The notes: a model not told the origin generated them from the sequence alone. A stretch of 64,000 nucleotides of DNA from DAHUYF01 sp963838385 (GCA_963838385.1 CAWIRE010000001.1:1550001-1614000); one strand, 5' to 3'; positions 1 through 8,567 are shown, counted from the stretch's first letter. Numbers and translations are program-made.

Positions 1-2
1 AA

Positions 3-344
3 CGGGCCGGCCTTGCCCGAGCCATCGCGCTCGACCCCGATATCCTGTTCTTCGACGAGCCGTCGGCAGGGCTTGATCCCCTGAGCTCGAAGCGGCTGGA
101 CGACCTCATACTCGAACTGCGCGACGACCTCGGCGCCACCGTCATCGTGGTGACGCATGAGCTCGCCAGCATCTTTGCCATCGCGGACAACTCGGTCTTC
201 CTCGATGCCGAGGCGCATACGGCGATCGCGCACGGGAACCCCCACGCCCTGCGCCATGGGTGCGACAATCGCTCGGTGCGCGAATTTCTCTGCCGCGGCG
301 CGCCGGACGGGCCGGCGCCGGCAACCGTTGGGGATGGGCCATGA
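3..344 (+). CDS. ABC transporter ATP-binding protein, Mla/MCE type (3' end only)
   Basis: Only the last 113 codons are in the window. They contain the Walker B segment ILFFDEP, the D-loop SAGLDP and the H-loop histidine in VVTHE, so this is the end of an ABC ATPase. The stop codon overlaps the start of the downstream MCE gene (ATGA), which shows translational coupling and points to the MlaF-type ATPase that drives phospholipid transport between inner and outer membrane. The P-loop and signature motif lie outside the window. The permease gene is expected upstream, also outside. Confidence 0.9.
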   Translation, partial: RAGLARAIALDPDILFFDEPSAGLDPLSSKRLDDLILELRDDLGATVIVVTHELASIFAIADNSVFLDAEAHTAIAHGNPHALRHGCDNRSVREFLCRGAPDGPAPATVGDGP

Positions 345-1345
345 GCAGGCGAGCCAATCCGACGATCGTCGGCAGCTTCGTCCTTGGCGCCGTCTTCCTG
401 GTCGTCGTTGGGCTTGGCGTCTTTGGCAGCGGCCGCTTTTTCACTCGACATCCACGGGCCGTCGCCTTCTTCGACGGCAGCATCCAGGGCCTGACCGTCG
501 GCTCGTCCGTCAACTTTCGCGGAGTGCCCGTGGGACAGGTGACCGACATCAAGCTTCAGCTCAATGTGGATACGGTACGGGCGGTCATTCCCGTCTATCT
601 CGAATTCGACCCCAGCCACTTCATCGTCTCCGGAGATATGGCCCTGGCCGAACGCGCGAAACAGAAGCCCCTCAAGGCCGCCATTGCCCACGGCCTGCAT
701 GCCCGGCTGGCCACCCAGAGCCTCGTGACCGGCCAGCTCAACGTCGAGCTCGACATCGACCCCAACGAGCCGCGCCGCCTGATCGGTGCCGACCCTTCAA
801 CGGTCGAAATCCCGACAAGCCCCTCGGACATCGAGAAATTGAAGAAGGCGCTGACCGAGCTGCCGCTCGACAAGATCGCCAGCCAGGCCTTGGACCTGTT
901 GCAGAACGCCAACCGGCTCATATCCTCGAAGGATACTTCACGGCTGATCGCATCTCTCGCCGACGCCGCGGGCGGCCTCAATGCCTTGATTTCCGATGCC
1001 CACGAAAACCTCGATCCGCTTGTTGCCGATTTCCACGCGACCACCGGCGCGGGACGCGACACCCTTGCCGCCGCGCAGGCCGCCATCGCGGACCTGCGCA
1101 CGGCGCTTACGGCCGCCAACCAACTTCTGAACGGCGACGTTCGCGCGGCGTTGCGGACCGCCGTGGCCACCCTGCAAAACGCCGAACGGCTGCTCGCGAA
1201 TGCTGACTCGCTGCTCGCCGTGAATTCTCCACAGCGCTACGACATAGATCAGGCATTGCGGAACCTTACTGCGGCCAGCCGTTCCCTGCGCGCCTTCGCT
1301 GAAGACCTCGAACGGCGGCCGAATGCGATCGTGGTCGGCAAATAG
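341..1345 (+). CDS. MCE (MlaD-family) lipid-transport protein
   Basis: A 334-residue protein with one N-terminal membrane anchor (about residues 8-30, hydrophobic VLGAVFLVVVGLGVFG) followed by an MCE domain (about 38-115, with the typical GLTVGSSVNFRGVPVG segment). The C-terminal half is long and helical, rich in Ala, Leu and Asn, as in MCE proteins that form a periplasmic tube. I chose the ATG at 341 because it overlaps the stop of the ATPase gene; an upstream in-frame ATG at 260 would lie inside that gene. Role by family: binds and passes lipids across the periplasm as partner of the ATPase and a permease. Confidence 0.92.
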   Translation: MSRRANPTIVGSFVLGAVFLVVVGLGVFGSGRFFTRHPRAVAFFDGSIQGLTVGSSVNFRGVPVGQVTDIKLQLNVDTVRAVIPVYLEFDPSHFIVSGDMALAERAKQKPLKAAIAHGLHARLATQSLVTGQLNVELDIDPNEPRRLIGADPSTVEIPTSPSDIEKLKKALTELPLDKIASQALDLLQNANRLISSKDTSRLIASLADAAGGLNALISDAHENLDPLVADFHATTGAGRDTLAAAQAAIADLRTALTAANQLLNGDVRAALRTAVATLQNAERLLANADSLLAVNSPQRYDIDQALRNLTAASRSLRAFAEDLERRPNAIVVGK

Positions 1346-1369
1346 GAGGCGGGAAAGGAGCTTCGCACC

Positions 1370-2074
1370 ATGATCCGTGCCATCGCGATGTCGGTTCGGC
1401 TTGGCGTGCTCGGGGCGCTGGTGGCCTCGGGCTGCTCCTCGCCGCCCTCGCAGCTCTACGTGCTGAGCTCCCAGCCGGCGACGAGCACGGCGGGGCAAAC
1501 GCGATCAGACCTGGCCGCCGGCTACGGTTCATCCCGGCCCGCCGGCGCGCCTCAGCCCGAGACGGCGCCGATCGTCGTCGTCACCGTCACCATCCCGGAC
1601 TATGCCGATCGCACCAACATGGTCGAAAGGACCGGCGCCAACGAGCTGAAGCCGATCTATACCGCCCAATGGGCGGAGAATCTCGGGGTGACCGCCACCC
1701 GGGCGGTCAGCGAGAATCTCGCTTCGCTGCTGCCCTCGGACGACATCGTCATGCTGCCGTCTCGTAGTCGACGGAGCTTCGACTACCAAGTCGATCTCGA
1801 CCTCACGCGCTTCGAAAGCGACTCCCAGGGTGCCGCCACGCTGGCGGGCCGCTGGAGCATTTCCGACAGCGCCGGCGCCGAGCGCGCCAGCGGCCGGGTG
1901 TCCCGCACCGAGGCGGCCCGCGAGGCGGGCTACGCCGGGATGGCGGAGGCCATGAGCCGCAATCTGGCGGCAGTCAGCCAGAACATTGCGACTGCGCTTC
2001 GGCGCGTGGCAGCGGAGTTGGCCTCGAGCGGCGTGCCGCCCGCCCGCTCCACGGCGGGCGGCACCAGGCGGTAA
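1370..2074 (+). CDS. ABC-type transport auxiliary lipoprotein (PqiC/DUF330-like)
   Basis: 234 residues with a lipoprotein signal peptide; the lipobox LVASGC places the lipidated cysteine at residue 22. The mature part starts with the LYVLSS-type segment common in PqiC-like auxiliary lipoproteins and ends in a helical tail. It follows the MCE gene by 24 nt, with AGGAGG and GGAG purine-rich stretches before the start, so it is the third gene of the same lipid-transport operon. Such lipoproteins sit in the outer membrane and are thought to receive the MCE tunnel. Family assignment is by pattern and context, not by search. Confidence 0.8.
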   Translation: MIRAIAMSVRLGVLGALVASGCSSPPSQLYVLSSQPATSTAGQTRSDLAAGYGSSRPAGAPQPETAPIVVVTVTIPDYADRTNMVERTGANELKPIYTAQWAENLGVTATRAVSENLASLLPSDDIVMLPSRSRRSFDYQVDLDLTRFESDSQGAATLAGRWSISDSAGAERASGRVSRTEAAREAGYAGMAEAMSRNLAAVSQNIATALRRVAAELASSGVPPARSTAGGTRR

Positions 2075-2130
2075 GCGCCATTCAGGTCAATTTCTGAGGT
2101 GTCTCCGGTGATGGCCGGATAGTGAGCGTC

Positions 2131-2145
2131 GGTAGAGCATCTACC
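2131..2145. promoter_or_regulatory. Small perfect inverted repeat before the DUF4398 gene
   Basis: GGTAGA-GCA-TCTACC, a 6-bp perfect inverted repeat with a 3-nt centre, lies about 80 nt before the start of the lipoprotein gene at 2227. It could be an operator or a hairpin in the leader; nothing in the sequence decides between them. Confidence 0.25.
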
Positions 2146-2226
2146 ATCTGCTGCGACGAACCGAACGTACGGGCTCCCGCCTCAAGAGGGCGCCCGAAGC
2201 GCCGATCAGATGGGAGACCGCAACAG

Positions 2227-2592
2227 ATGAAATCGCAGCTTATTCGCCGATGCCTCGCAGCCTCGGCACTCTTGGCGCCGACCTTGATGCTAGGCGCATG
2301 CGCCGAGCCCAGCCCGCCGACCGCCGAGATCCGCAGCGCTCGTGATGCCATAGCCCAGGCCGAGGAGAACGGCGCCAGGACTCTGGCGCCGGAACCGCTG
2401 CAAATGGCCGAGGACAAACTCGGCCGGGCGGAAGCCGCGGCAAGGGTCAGCGACATGACGACGGCCGAATATCTCGCCGAGGAGGCGGGAGTGGATGCCA
2501 ACCTTGCCTCTTCCTCCGCCAATGCGCAACGCGTCAGCAACACCGCAAACGAACTTCAGGGCGCTCGAAGGCGCATCGGGCCGGCTGAATGA
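2227..2592 (+). CDS. DUF4398-type lipoprotein
   Basis: 121 residues. The signal peptide ends in a lipobox LGAC with the lipidated Cys at residue 25. The mature part is a helical hairpin with the typical motif of DUF4398 proteins (IRSARDAIAQAEENGA ... APEPLQMAEDKLGRAE). In many proteobacteria this family stands directly before an OmpA-domain protein with the same helical region, as here (the next gene starts 40 nt later). I chose ATG 2227 since the signal peptide begins there; longer in-frame starts only add a non-signal Arg-rich leader. The function is not established; an envelope structural role is inferred. Confidence 0.8.
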   Translation: MKSQLIRRCLAASALLAPTLMLGACAEPSPPTAEIRSARDAIAQAEENGARTLAPEPLQMAEDKLGRAEAAARVSDMTTAEYLAEEAGVDANLASSSANAQRVSNTANELQGARRRIGPAE

Positions 2593-2632
2593 TCGGGACG
2601 CTGAATCGTCCTGCATTGGAAGGAGCTTCGCT

Positions 2633-3343
2633 ATGAAACGCCGTGACATCTTCTCTGCCGGCCTTCTGCTGGCATCAAGCAGCCTGGCCCTCCTTGCCTG
2701 CAGCTCGGAGCCGCAGCCCAATCCCGCGCTCAACGAGGCACAGCAGGCATACGCATCCGCATCGAGCAATCCCGAGGTGCAGAAGGCGGCGCCGGGCGAG
2801 CTGCAGAACGCCGAAGAGTTGCTGCACGAGGCGACGACCGCATGGAAGGACAAAAAGGACAAGGAGACCGTCGATCATTATGCCTACATGGCGCGCCGCT
2901 ATTCCGAAGTCGCCCAGCAGGCGGCCACCGTTCGCACCGCCTCGATCCAGGCGACCACAACGGCACGCGTCCTGACGCTCGGCGACATGCTGTTCGCCAC
3001 AGGAAAGGCCGATCTCAACAGCAAAGGGCAAAAGGCCGTTGCCGATCTCGCGACCTTCATGCGCAACTATCCGGATCGCAGGGTCATGATTGTCGGTTAT
3101 ACCGACAGCACCGGCTCGGCGGGTCTCAACGCGCGCCTATCCCAGTCGCGGGCGGAGGCGGTGCGTCATGCGCTGGTTGCGCAAGGGATCGACGCCTCCC
3201 GCATCGAGGCTACCGGGCGCGGCCCGACGAACCCCGTGGCCAGCAACAGTACGAAGAGCGGGCGTCAGCAGAACCGTCGGGTCGAGGTCGCCATATCCGG
3301 CATGCAAGGCACCGCCGGTATGGGCACCTCCACCCAACAATGA
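2633..3343 (+). CDS. OmpA-family lipoprotein with DUF4398-like helical N-terminus
   Basis: 236 residues: lipobox LLAC (Cys 23), a helical DUF4398-like region (about 30-115) and a C-terminal OmpA peptidoglycan-binding domain (about 125-232) with GYTDSTGS, the LSQSRAEAV helix and the NRRVE end motif. It should tether the outer membrane to peptidoglycan. The start at 2633 has a good ribosome site (GGAAGGAG at 2618-2625). It probably shares a transcript with the DUF4398 gene before it. The last residues are a short Gly/Met/Thr tail without known function. Confidence 0.88.
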   Translation: MKRRDIFSAGLLLASSSLALLACSSEPQPNPALNEAQQAYASASSNPEVQKAAPGELQNAEELLHEATTAWKDKKDKETVDHYAYMARRYSEVAQQAATVRTASIQATTTARVLTLGDMLFATGKADLNSKGQKAVADLATFMRNYPDRRVMIVGYTDSTGSAGLNARLSQSRAEAVRHALVAQGIDASRIEATGRGPTNPVASNSTKSGRQQNRRVEVAISGMQGTAGMGTSTQQ

Positions 3344-3455
3344 TGTCCGGCCAGACCCCCTCTGCCGCCCGTCATCCGCGAAGGCCGCACTCTTCCTTGC
3401 CCGGATGGTGCGGCCGCGCTTTCTGCGCCTGCCGTTCGAAGCCCCGCGGCTAGTC

Positions 3456-3473
3456 TAGGAGCGGTCGCTCCTA
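3456..3473. terminator. Hairpin between convergent genes (possible terminator)
   Basis: TAGGAGC-GGTC-GCTCCTA, a perfect 7-bp stem, lies between the OmpA lipoprotein gene (plus strand, ends 3343) and the response regulator gene (minus strand, ends 3515). The position fits a shared terminator, but there is no T-tract on either side. Confidence 0.35.
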
Positions 3474-3514
3474 CCTCGCCCGCTCCTTGCTGGTCCTGCG
3501 GCCGTCGGTCACCG

Positions 3515-4180
3515 TCACGCGTCGTTGCCGATCACGCCGTTGCGTATGGCATAGCGGACCAGCTCCGCGAGCGAACTCACGCCCAATTTTTTCATGATCG
3601 CGGCCCGGTGGGTCTCGACCGTCTTCACGCTGATCTCGAGAAGCTGCGAGATGGCGCTGTTGTTCCGGCCTTCCGCCAGGAGCTGAAGTATCTCTCGTTC
3701 ACGCGCGGTGAGCAGCGCGGACGGCCGCGCCGCCCCGTCGCCTTCCGCGCGCTCAGCAAGGAACACGTCGAGCACCGCATGCATCATCGTCGGCGTCAAG
3801 TAGGGCCGCCCCTGGGCCAGCGCGTCGACCGCCTTCACCAGATGTTCGTCGATGTCGGACTTCAACAGGCATGCTTGCGCGCCGGCGATCAGAAGATCAC
3901 GAATAATGTCCTCCGTCTCATAGGCCGTGACGGCAAGAATCTCGATCTCGGGGCGCAGCCGCTTGATCCGACGGATCGCCTCCAGACCATTGATGCCAGG
4001 GAGCGCGAGCTCGAGGACCGCCACCTGGGGTGATTCGCGAACGGCAAGCTCCAGTGCTTGCGTTCCGCTAACCGCCGCGGCACAGACGCGCCACTCGATC
4101 TGCTTCTCGAGTAGGCGGCGCAGCCTCTCTCGGCTGGCATCGTCGCTATCGGCGATCAGAATACGAAGCATCGTTACCAT
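3515..4180 (-). CDS. NarL/LuxR-family response regulator with Glu at the phospho-acceptor site
   Basis: 221 residues: receiver domain (about 4-120) and a LuxR-type helix-turn-helix (about 155-215, LTAREREILQLLAEG ... SVKTVETHR). The conserved Thr (AVTAYE) and Lys (CLLKSD) of the receiver are present, but the phospho-acceptor position reads VLELALPG: residue 57 is Glu (codon GAG) where Asp is expected, and the usual acidic pair near residue 11 reads ADSD rather than VDD. Glu often mimics phosphorylated Asp, so the protein may be active without a kinase; no histidine kinase gene is adjacent. A second ATG at 4171 is an alternative start. It may control the TCGGG-N5/6-CCCGA sites found in the following 35 kb. 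Confidence 0.9.
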   Translation of the reverse strand: MVTMLRILIADSDDASRERLRRLLEKQIEWRVCAAAVSGTQALELAVRESPQVAVLELALPGINGLEAIRRIKRLRPEIEILAVTAYETEDIIRDLLIAGAQACLLKSDIDEHLVKAVDALAQGRPYLTPTMMHAVLDVFLAERAEGDGAARPSALLTAREREILQLLAEGRNNSAISQLLEISVKTVETHRAAIMKKLGVSSLAELVRYAIRNGVIGNDA

Positions 4181-4208
4181 CTACATTTAGCCGGCTACAT
4201 CTAGCCGG
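4181..4208. repeat. Tandem 14-bp direct repeat before the response regulator
   Basis: CTACATTTAGCCGG and CTACATCTAGCCGG follow each other directly, 13 of 14 bases identical, immediately before the ATG of the response regulator. It could be a duplication or a pair of binding half-sites for autoregulation. Confidence 0.6.
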
Positions 4209-4785
4209 CGCCGCCGCAGCGAGGCCACTGCCAAACCGCTCGTGCCACCCTATCCCAGCCCGTTCCGCGGCAGCATCGGGACCACGCGCAGACGTCCCAG
4301 GAATGTTTCTGTAGGAAATCTCGTGGCGCGCCGGGAATTCGACGCAGGGGCAAGTTGCTCAGATATTCGGCACGGTCTTTCCAGGGCAGGATTGTGCCAT
4401 GCTTCGGCGCTGTCGACTCATCCACCCGGCCCTTGCCGCCGATTATGACGGTACACAGCCGTTCATCTGCACGCCGACCAACATCGTGGCCGATACCGGC
4501 GGCGCCCTTCCGGTCTCCGATCGCCTCCAGGCTGGTTATGATCTCTTCCTGTCGAGCGATCACCCGCTCGAGCGACGCCACGCGTCGCCGCGCCTCCTCT
4601 ACCACGCCGCACAAAGGCCCAGCAGCGGCACCCAGCGAGCGAGAAAGCTGACGGCAGCGCAAGCCGCGCAACCGGCCAGCGCGACGATCGGCAATGCCGC
4701 CTTGAACGTCAGGCGGATCGCCCAGCGAACTAGGGCGCAGCCCCGATGGCCGTCCGGCCAGCTGCCGCCCTACGGTGATCGCCAC
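4201..4785 (-). pseudogene. Possible decayed ORF(s), no confident product
   Basis: An open frame of 194 codons exists, but its quality changes along its length. The first part and a different frame (about 4610-4750) each read like protein: the other frame gives a hydrophobic segment with KAALPIVALAGCAAC and VPLLGLCAAW ending in a stop, and the main frame then gives a short coiled coil (EEARRRVASLERVIARQEE). Coiled coils of this kind occur in small hypothetical proteins of rhizobia. The rest of the frame looks random. I read the stretch 4181-4883 as probably eroded coding DNA and do not assign a function. Confidence 0.3.
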
Positions 4786-4883
4786 ACTGTGCGCGATGAG
4801 CGAGGCAATTTCAGGCCCGCTTTGGCGGCGCGCTCAGGCGCTAACGCCAGTCAGCAGGAGACATCTTCTCGGGAGCGTTTGCC

Positions 4884-5357
4884 ATGAACGAGACAGAGGC
4901 AAAGGGCACAGGACTCGGGGTCGCAGGAGACGTGTTTTTTACCGTGAAAGATCTGCAGAGCTATATGGTACAACGTCGGCGCGCCGATCAGGCGCAGGAT
5001 GACGCTCGCCGTGCCGAGATGGAGAAGGCGCAGCAGGAACAGATCAAGAGTTTGATGACGCCCATCGCCATCGACGAAGAGAGACTCGCGAACTTCATGC
5101 GTCGCGTGCGCCAATCGGCGGAACGCGGAGAGCACCAGATCCTGATCCTTCGCTTTCCGTCTGCCATGTGCCGGGACAGCGGCCGCGCGATCAACAACTC
5201 TCTTCCAGGGTGGGAGGATACCCTCGTCGGCATCCCGCAGCAGCTCCTCACTGTGTGGCGCGAGCACTTGAAACCGCTGGGCTTCGGCTTGAGCGCCGAA
5301 GTGCTCGACTATCCCGGCGGAATTCCCGGCGACATCGGTCTTTTCTGCCGATGGTGA
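4884..5357 (+). CDS. Hypothetical protein, 157 aa
   Basis: No signal peptide or membrane segment. The first half is charged and helical (VQRRRADQAQDDARRAEMEKAQQEQ), the second half mixed, with an even soluble-protein composition and plausible codon use. I do not recognise the family for certain. It stands alone between the eroded stretch upstream and the AI-2E family permease gene 81 nt downstream, on the same strand, so the two may be co-transcribed. A weak purine stretch (CGGGAGCG) precedes the ATG. Confidence 0.6.
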   Translation: MNETEAKGTGLGVAGDVFFTVKDLQSYMVQRRRADQAQDDARRAEMEKAQQEQIKSLMTPIAIDEERLANFMRRVRQSAERGEHQILILRFPSAMCRDSGRAINNSLPGWEDTLVGIPQQLLTVWREHLKPLGFGLSAEVLDYPGGIPGDIGLFCRW

Positions 5358-5438
5358 TGGCTGCGCGGCGCACCGATCTCGACGCGCCGCGGGCCCGCCG
5401 CCGCATCGGGAGCGACAGGACAGCCGAACGCGACCCCC

Positions 5439-6539
5439 ATGACCAGTGACGATCGGATAGAGCGCAAGATCGCTGCGATCTTGCTCGCCCTCCTGGCGGT
5501 TGGCTGCCTCGTCGTGCTGCGCCCATTCCTCTCCGCAGTGCTTTGGGCAGCCATATTGTCGTCATCGACCTGGCCACTCTATGTCCGGCTGAAAAGCCTG
5601 CTGCGAGAGCGGCGTGCCGCCGCCGCGGCTGGGATGGTGGCCGTCGCCTCCATGGTTTTCCTGCTGCCGCTCGCCGCCCTCATCGCCCGGGTCGCGGGCG
5701 AGGTGACACAGCTCGCGGCCGTGGTCAGCCATTGGATGGAGGTAGGACCGCCGGCGCCGCCGCACTGGGTTGCGACACTGCCGCTCATCGGCACCCGCCT
5801 CGATAGCTATTGGCGAGGCGTTGCCTATAACGGCGCACAGCTTGCGGCCGACATGAAGGCTTATGTTGTGCCGGCGCGAGAGTGGCTCCTCGGCAGCACT
5901 ATGAAGCTCGGCGCCGGCCTGACCGAGCTCGTCCTCGCCCTGCTGATCTCATTCTTCTTCTACCGCGACGGCGCCGCCAGCCTGGAGCGCCTACGGGCGA
6001 CCCTCGTGCGGATCGGAGGCGCGAGGGCAAAGCACCTTCTCACCGTCGCCGGCGCCACGATAAAGGGCGTCGTCTATGGCGTGCTCGGCACGGCCGCCGT
6101 GCAGGCAACGCTTGCCGCGATCGGGCTGCGGATTGCGGGCGTGCCTGCGCCCCTGCTCCTCGGTGCGATCCTCTTCTTTCTGACGGTGATCCCGCTCGCG
6201 CCGGCGCTCGTGTTCGTGCCTGCCGTCATATGGCTGGCACAACAGGGAGCCACGGGCGGCGCTATATTCCTTTGCGCATGGTATGTGGCCGTCTTCGTGC
6301 TGCTCGAAGCGGCTTTGCGCACCTATCTGATCAGCCGCGGCAGCGATCTCCCGCTGATCCTGGTGCTGCTGGGAATGCTGGGTGGCATCGCCGCTTTCGG
6401 GCTGCTGGGCATCTTCCTGGGACCGGTGCTTCTTGCTCTGGGCTATACGCTGGCGCGCGAGTGGAGCGTCGTCGAGGACCAGCACGCGCAGGAACACCAT
6501 CGGGAGGCGGAGCCGTCACAACGCGTCGGCGCAAGCTAG
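5439..6539 (+). CDS. AI-2E family (PerM-like) membrane permease
   Basis: 366 residues with about seven or eight membrane segments and the family layout: two N-terminal helices (AAILLALLAVGCLVVLRPF, then AAAAAGMVAVASMVFLLPL), a periplasmic helical region (about 85-155), then a C-terminal block of helices, ending in the Gly-rich GMLGGIAAFGLLGIFLGP motif typical of the AI-2E/UPF0118 family. Members export varied small molecules or sodium ions; the substrate cannot be read from sequence. The tail is charged and cytoplasmic. Confidence 0.88.
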   Translation: MTSDDRIERKIAAILLALLAVGCLVVLRPFLSAVLWAAILSSSTWPLYVRLKSLLRERRAAAAAGMVAVASMVFLLPLAALIARVAGEVTQLAAVVSHWMEVGPPAPPHWVATLPLIGTRLDSYWRGVAYNGAQLAADMKAYVVPAREWLLGSTMKLGAGLTELVLALLISFFFYRDGAASLERLRATLVRIGGARAKHLLTVAGATIKGVVYGVLGTAAVQATLAAIGLRIAGVPAPLLLGAILFFLTVIPLAPALVFVPAVIWLAQQGATGGAIFLCAWYVAVFVLLEAALRTYLISRGSDLPLILVLLGMLGGIAAFGLLGIFLGPVLLALGYTLAREWSVVEDQHAQEHHREAEPSQRVGAS

Positions 6540-6571
6540 GCGCCGGCTCCGAGCCGAGCGATGCCGGCACG

Positions 6572-7228
6572 TCACGGGGTGATGGGCATCTCCGGCACCG
6601 CCCGCGGCACGATCAACGCCGCCTCGGTCGCGGCCAGAACGCCCTTCTGCGTCACCCCGGGCGCGAGCTCCTGGAGGACGAGGCCTTCGTGCGTGGGCTT
6701 GATCACCGCGAGCTCTGTGACCACCAGGTCAACGCGTCGCAGCGCGGTGAGAGGGAGCGAACATCGCCGCACGATCTTCGACTGGCCTTTCGCCATATGG
6801 GTCATGGCGACGATGACGCGCCGTGCGCCGGTCACGAGGTCCATGGCACCCCCCATGCCGGGGACCAGCTTGCCCGGCACGGTCCAGTTGGCGAGGTGTC
6901 CCTGCTCGTCGACCTGCAACCCGCCCAGTATCGTCACGTCGAGGTGTCCGCCGCGTATGAGTTCGAAAGAGAGGCAACTGTCCAGCGTGCAGGCGCCGGG
7001 GATGGCGCCGATATACGCACCACCGGCGTCCGTCAGATATTCGTCCTCCATTCCCGCTTCCGGCACCGGCGCCATGCCGATGATGCCGTTCTCGGACTGG
7101 AAAAACACCTCCACGCCCGGAGGGAGGTATCGGCCCACCAATGTGGGCAGGCCAATGCCGAGATTGACCAGCTCGCCGTCCCGAAGTTCCTGCGCGACAC
7201 GCTTGGCGATGACGATCTTGTCCTTCAA
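6572..7228 (-). CDS. CoA-transferase subunit B (AtoA/ScoB-like)
   Basis: 218 residues, the usual length of the beta subunit of 3-oxoacid CoA-transferases. It has the Gly-rich LGIGLPT segment and the catalytic glutamate in SENGIIG (Glu 46), which forms the enzyme-CoA thioester. The start codon is TTG at 7228 and lies inside the last codons of subunit A (TTGA overlap), so the two are translationally coupled. The enzyme moves CoA between an acyl-CoA and a 3-oxo acid such as acetoacetate. Which acid is used here is unknown. Confidence 0.9.
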   Translation of the reverse strand: MKDKIVIAKRVAQELRDGELVNLGIGLPTLVGRYLPPGVEVFFQSENGIIGMAPVPEAGMEDEYLTDAGGAYIGAIPGACTLDSCLSFELIRGGHLDVTILGGLQVDEQGHLANWTVPGKLVPGMGGAMDLVTGARRVIVAMTHMAKGQSKIVRRCSLPLTALRRVDLVVTELAVIKPTHEGLVLQELAPGVTQKGVLAATEAALIVPRAVPEMPITP

Positions 7229-7884
7229 AGGCGTCTCTCCCGCTCGACGAGGTGATCGACTAGCACGTGCGGCGTCACCACCTCATCGGGCGCGATAACG
7301 CCGACCGGGACGATCTCCGCCGCTTCGGCAATCACCGTGTCGGCCGCCATCGCCATGACAGGATTGAAATTCCGCGCCGTGAGGAAGTATTCCAGATTGC
7401 CGCGGTAATCAGCCCGCCTTGCCGCGATCAGCGAAAAGTCAGCCGCTATCGGCAGTTCCAGCACATATCTTTTCCCGTCGGCCTCGAGCAGGCGTTTATC
7501 GTTCCCCGCCAGAGTGCCAAGGCCGGTCGGCGTAAGCACTCCCCCGAGCCCGTGACCGGCGGCCCGAATGCGCTCCGCCAGGGTGCCCTGCGGGCAGAGC
7601 TCGACGATGACGTCTCCCGAGATCATCTGTCTTTGCGTCTCGGGGTTGGTTCCAATATGAGACACGATCAGCTTCTTGACGAGCTTCTCGTCGATTAGCC
7701 GGCCGATGCCGAGCCTCGGGCGCGCCGTATCATTGGCAATGATGGTCAGGCCGACGCGCCGCTGCCGCACGAGCTCGCCGATCAGCCGGTGGGGCGAACC
7801 CACGCCGAGGAAGCCTCCGATCATGAGCGAGGCTCCGTCGGGAATCATTTCGACCGCGTCGCTGAGGCTTATGACTTTGGCCAT
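7225..7884 (-). CDS. CoA-transferase subunit A (AtoD/ScoA-like)
   Basis: 219 residues, typical for the alpha subunit, with the N-terminal DGASLMIGGFLGVGSPHRLI motif and the central CPQGTLAERIRAAGHGLGG segment of the family. It is the first gene of a two-gene operon with subunit B. The upstream region (7885-8028) holds an inverted repeat at 7943-7962, 59 nt before the start, that belongs to the motif family discussed under findings. In the context of nearby acetate kinase and phosphotransacetylase genes a role in acyl-CoA turnover under low oxygen or in polyhydroxyalkanoate use is possible but inferred. Confidence 0.9.
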   Translation of the reverse strand: MAKVISLSDAVEMIPDGASLMIGGFLGVGSPHRLIGELVRQRRVGLTIIANDTARPRLGIGRLIDEKLVKKLIVSHIGTNPETQRQMISGDVIVELCPQGTLAERIRAAGHGLGGVLTPTGLGTLAGNDKRLLEADGKRYVLELPIAADFSLIAARRADYRGNLEYFLTARNFNPVMAMAADTVIAEAAEIVPVGVIAPDEVVTPHVLVDHLVERERRL

Positions 7885-7942
7885 CCTGGTCGTACCTTGT
7901 GAGCGGTTCCACGAGCGGTAGCGCGGCGCGGCCGAGCCTCGC

Positions 7943-7962
7943 CATCGGTGCGGAACCCGATG
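7943..7962. promoter_or_regulatory. Putative operator, CATCGG-N8-CCGATG
   Basis: A perfect 6-bp inverted repeat with an 8-nt centre, 59 nt before the CoA-transferase operon. Its outer geometry equals that of the site at 36641-36660 (TATCGG-N8-CCGATA). Member of the TCGGG-N5/6-CCCGA family, with T for the last G of the left arm. Confidence 0.45.
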
Positions 7963-8028
7963 CGGAAACGAAATTTGCCATAGCCCGGCGGATGGTCGTC
8001 CCTCGAGGAGGGCAGCGGCGGCGAAGGG

Positions 8029-8505
8029 CTAGCGCATATCCTCCAACGTGCGGAGGACCAGCACCGAATCGCGCAGCACTTCCCTTTCCAGATCCATCTC
8101 CTCGACCACGTATTGGATGACATCCTCAGTGCTGACGATGCCGCAGAGCTCGCCATGCTCCAGCACCGGCACGTGCAGGATGTGGCGCGCGGTCATCTCG
8201 CCCATCACATGTCGCAGCGTGTCCTGCGGCCCGCAGCTGTGGACTTCTTGCGTCATGATGCGGTTGACCGGCAGATCGAGGATATCGCCGCCGAGCACGG
8301 TCCGTATCCTGTCCGCGCGCTCGGCCATCGCGTAGGCGATGTCCCTGACGGCCACGAGCCCGGCCACCTTCTTGCTGTCCTCGCTCACGACCACGCAGCC
8401 GATGCGGTGCTTCCTCAGCAACGCCACGGCCTCGAAGATGGTCGTGTCGGGCGTGACGGTGACGACCTCCCGCCCCTTCTTCTCCAGCAAGGTCTCGATC
8501 TTCAT
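8029..8505 (-). CDS. CBS-domain protein (two CBS motifs)
   Basis: 158 residues made of a CBS pair and little else: CBS1 about residues 8-64 (VTPDTTIFEAVALLRKHRIG), CBS2 about 82-140 (IMTQEVHSCGPQDTLRHVMGEM, HILHVPVLEHGELCGIVS). Such stand-alone pairs bind adenine nucleotides and act as energy sensors, often in hypoxia or stress regulons. It is divergent from the DUF2254 gene; the shared 226-nt region carries two copies of the TCGGG-N5-CCC motif at 8568 and 8631. Confidence 0.92.
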   Translation of the reverse strand: MKIETLLEKKGREVVTVTPDTTIFEAVALLRKHRIGCVVVSEDSKKVAGLVAVRDIAYAMAERADRIRTVLGGDILDLPVNRIMTQEVHSCGPQDTLRHVMGEMTARHILHVPVLEHGELCGIVSTEDVIQYVVEEMDLEREVLRDSVLVLRTLEDMR

Positions 8506-8567
8506 CGCGCGCTCCAGGCGAGGCTGCCGAACGGGGAAATCCTACGAGCCCGAGCAGCGCCTCGCTA

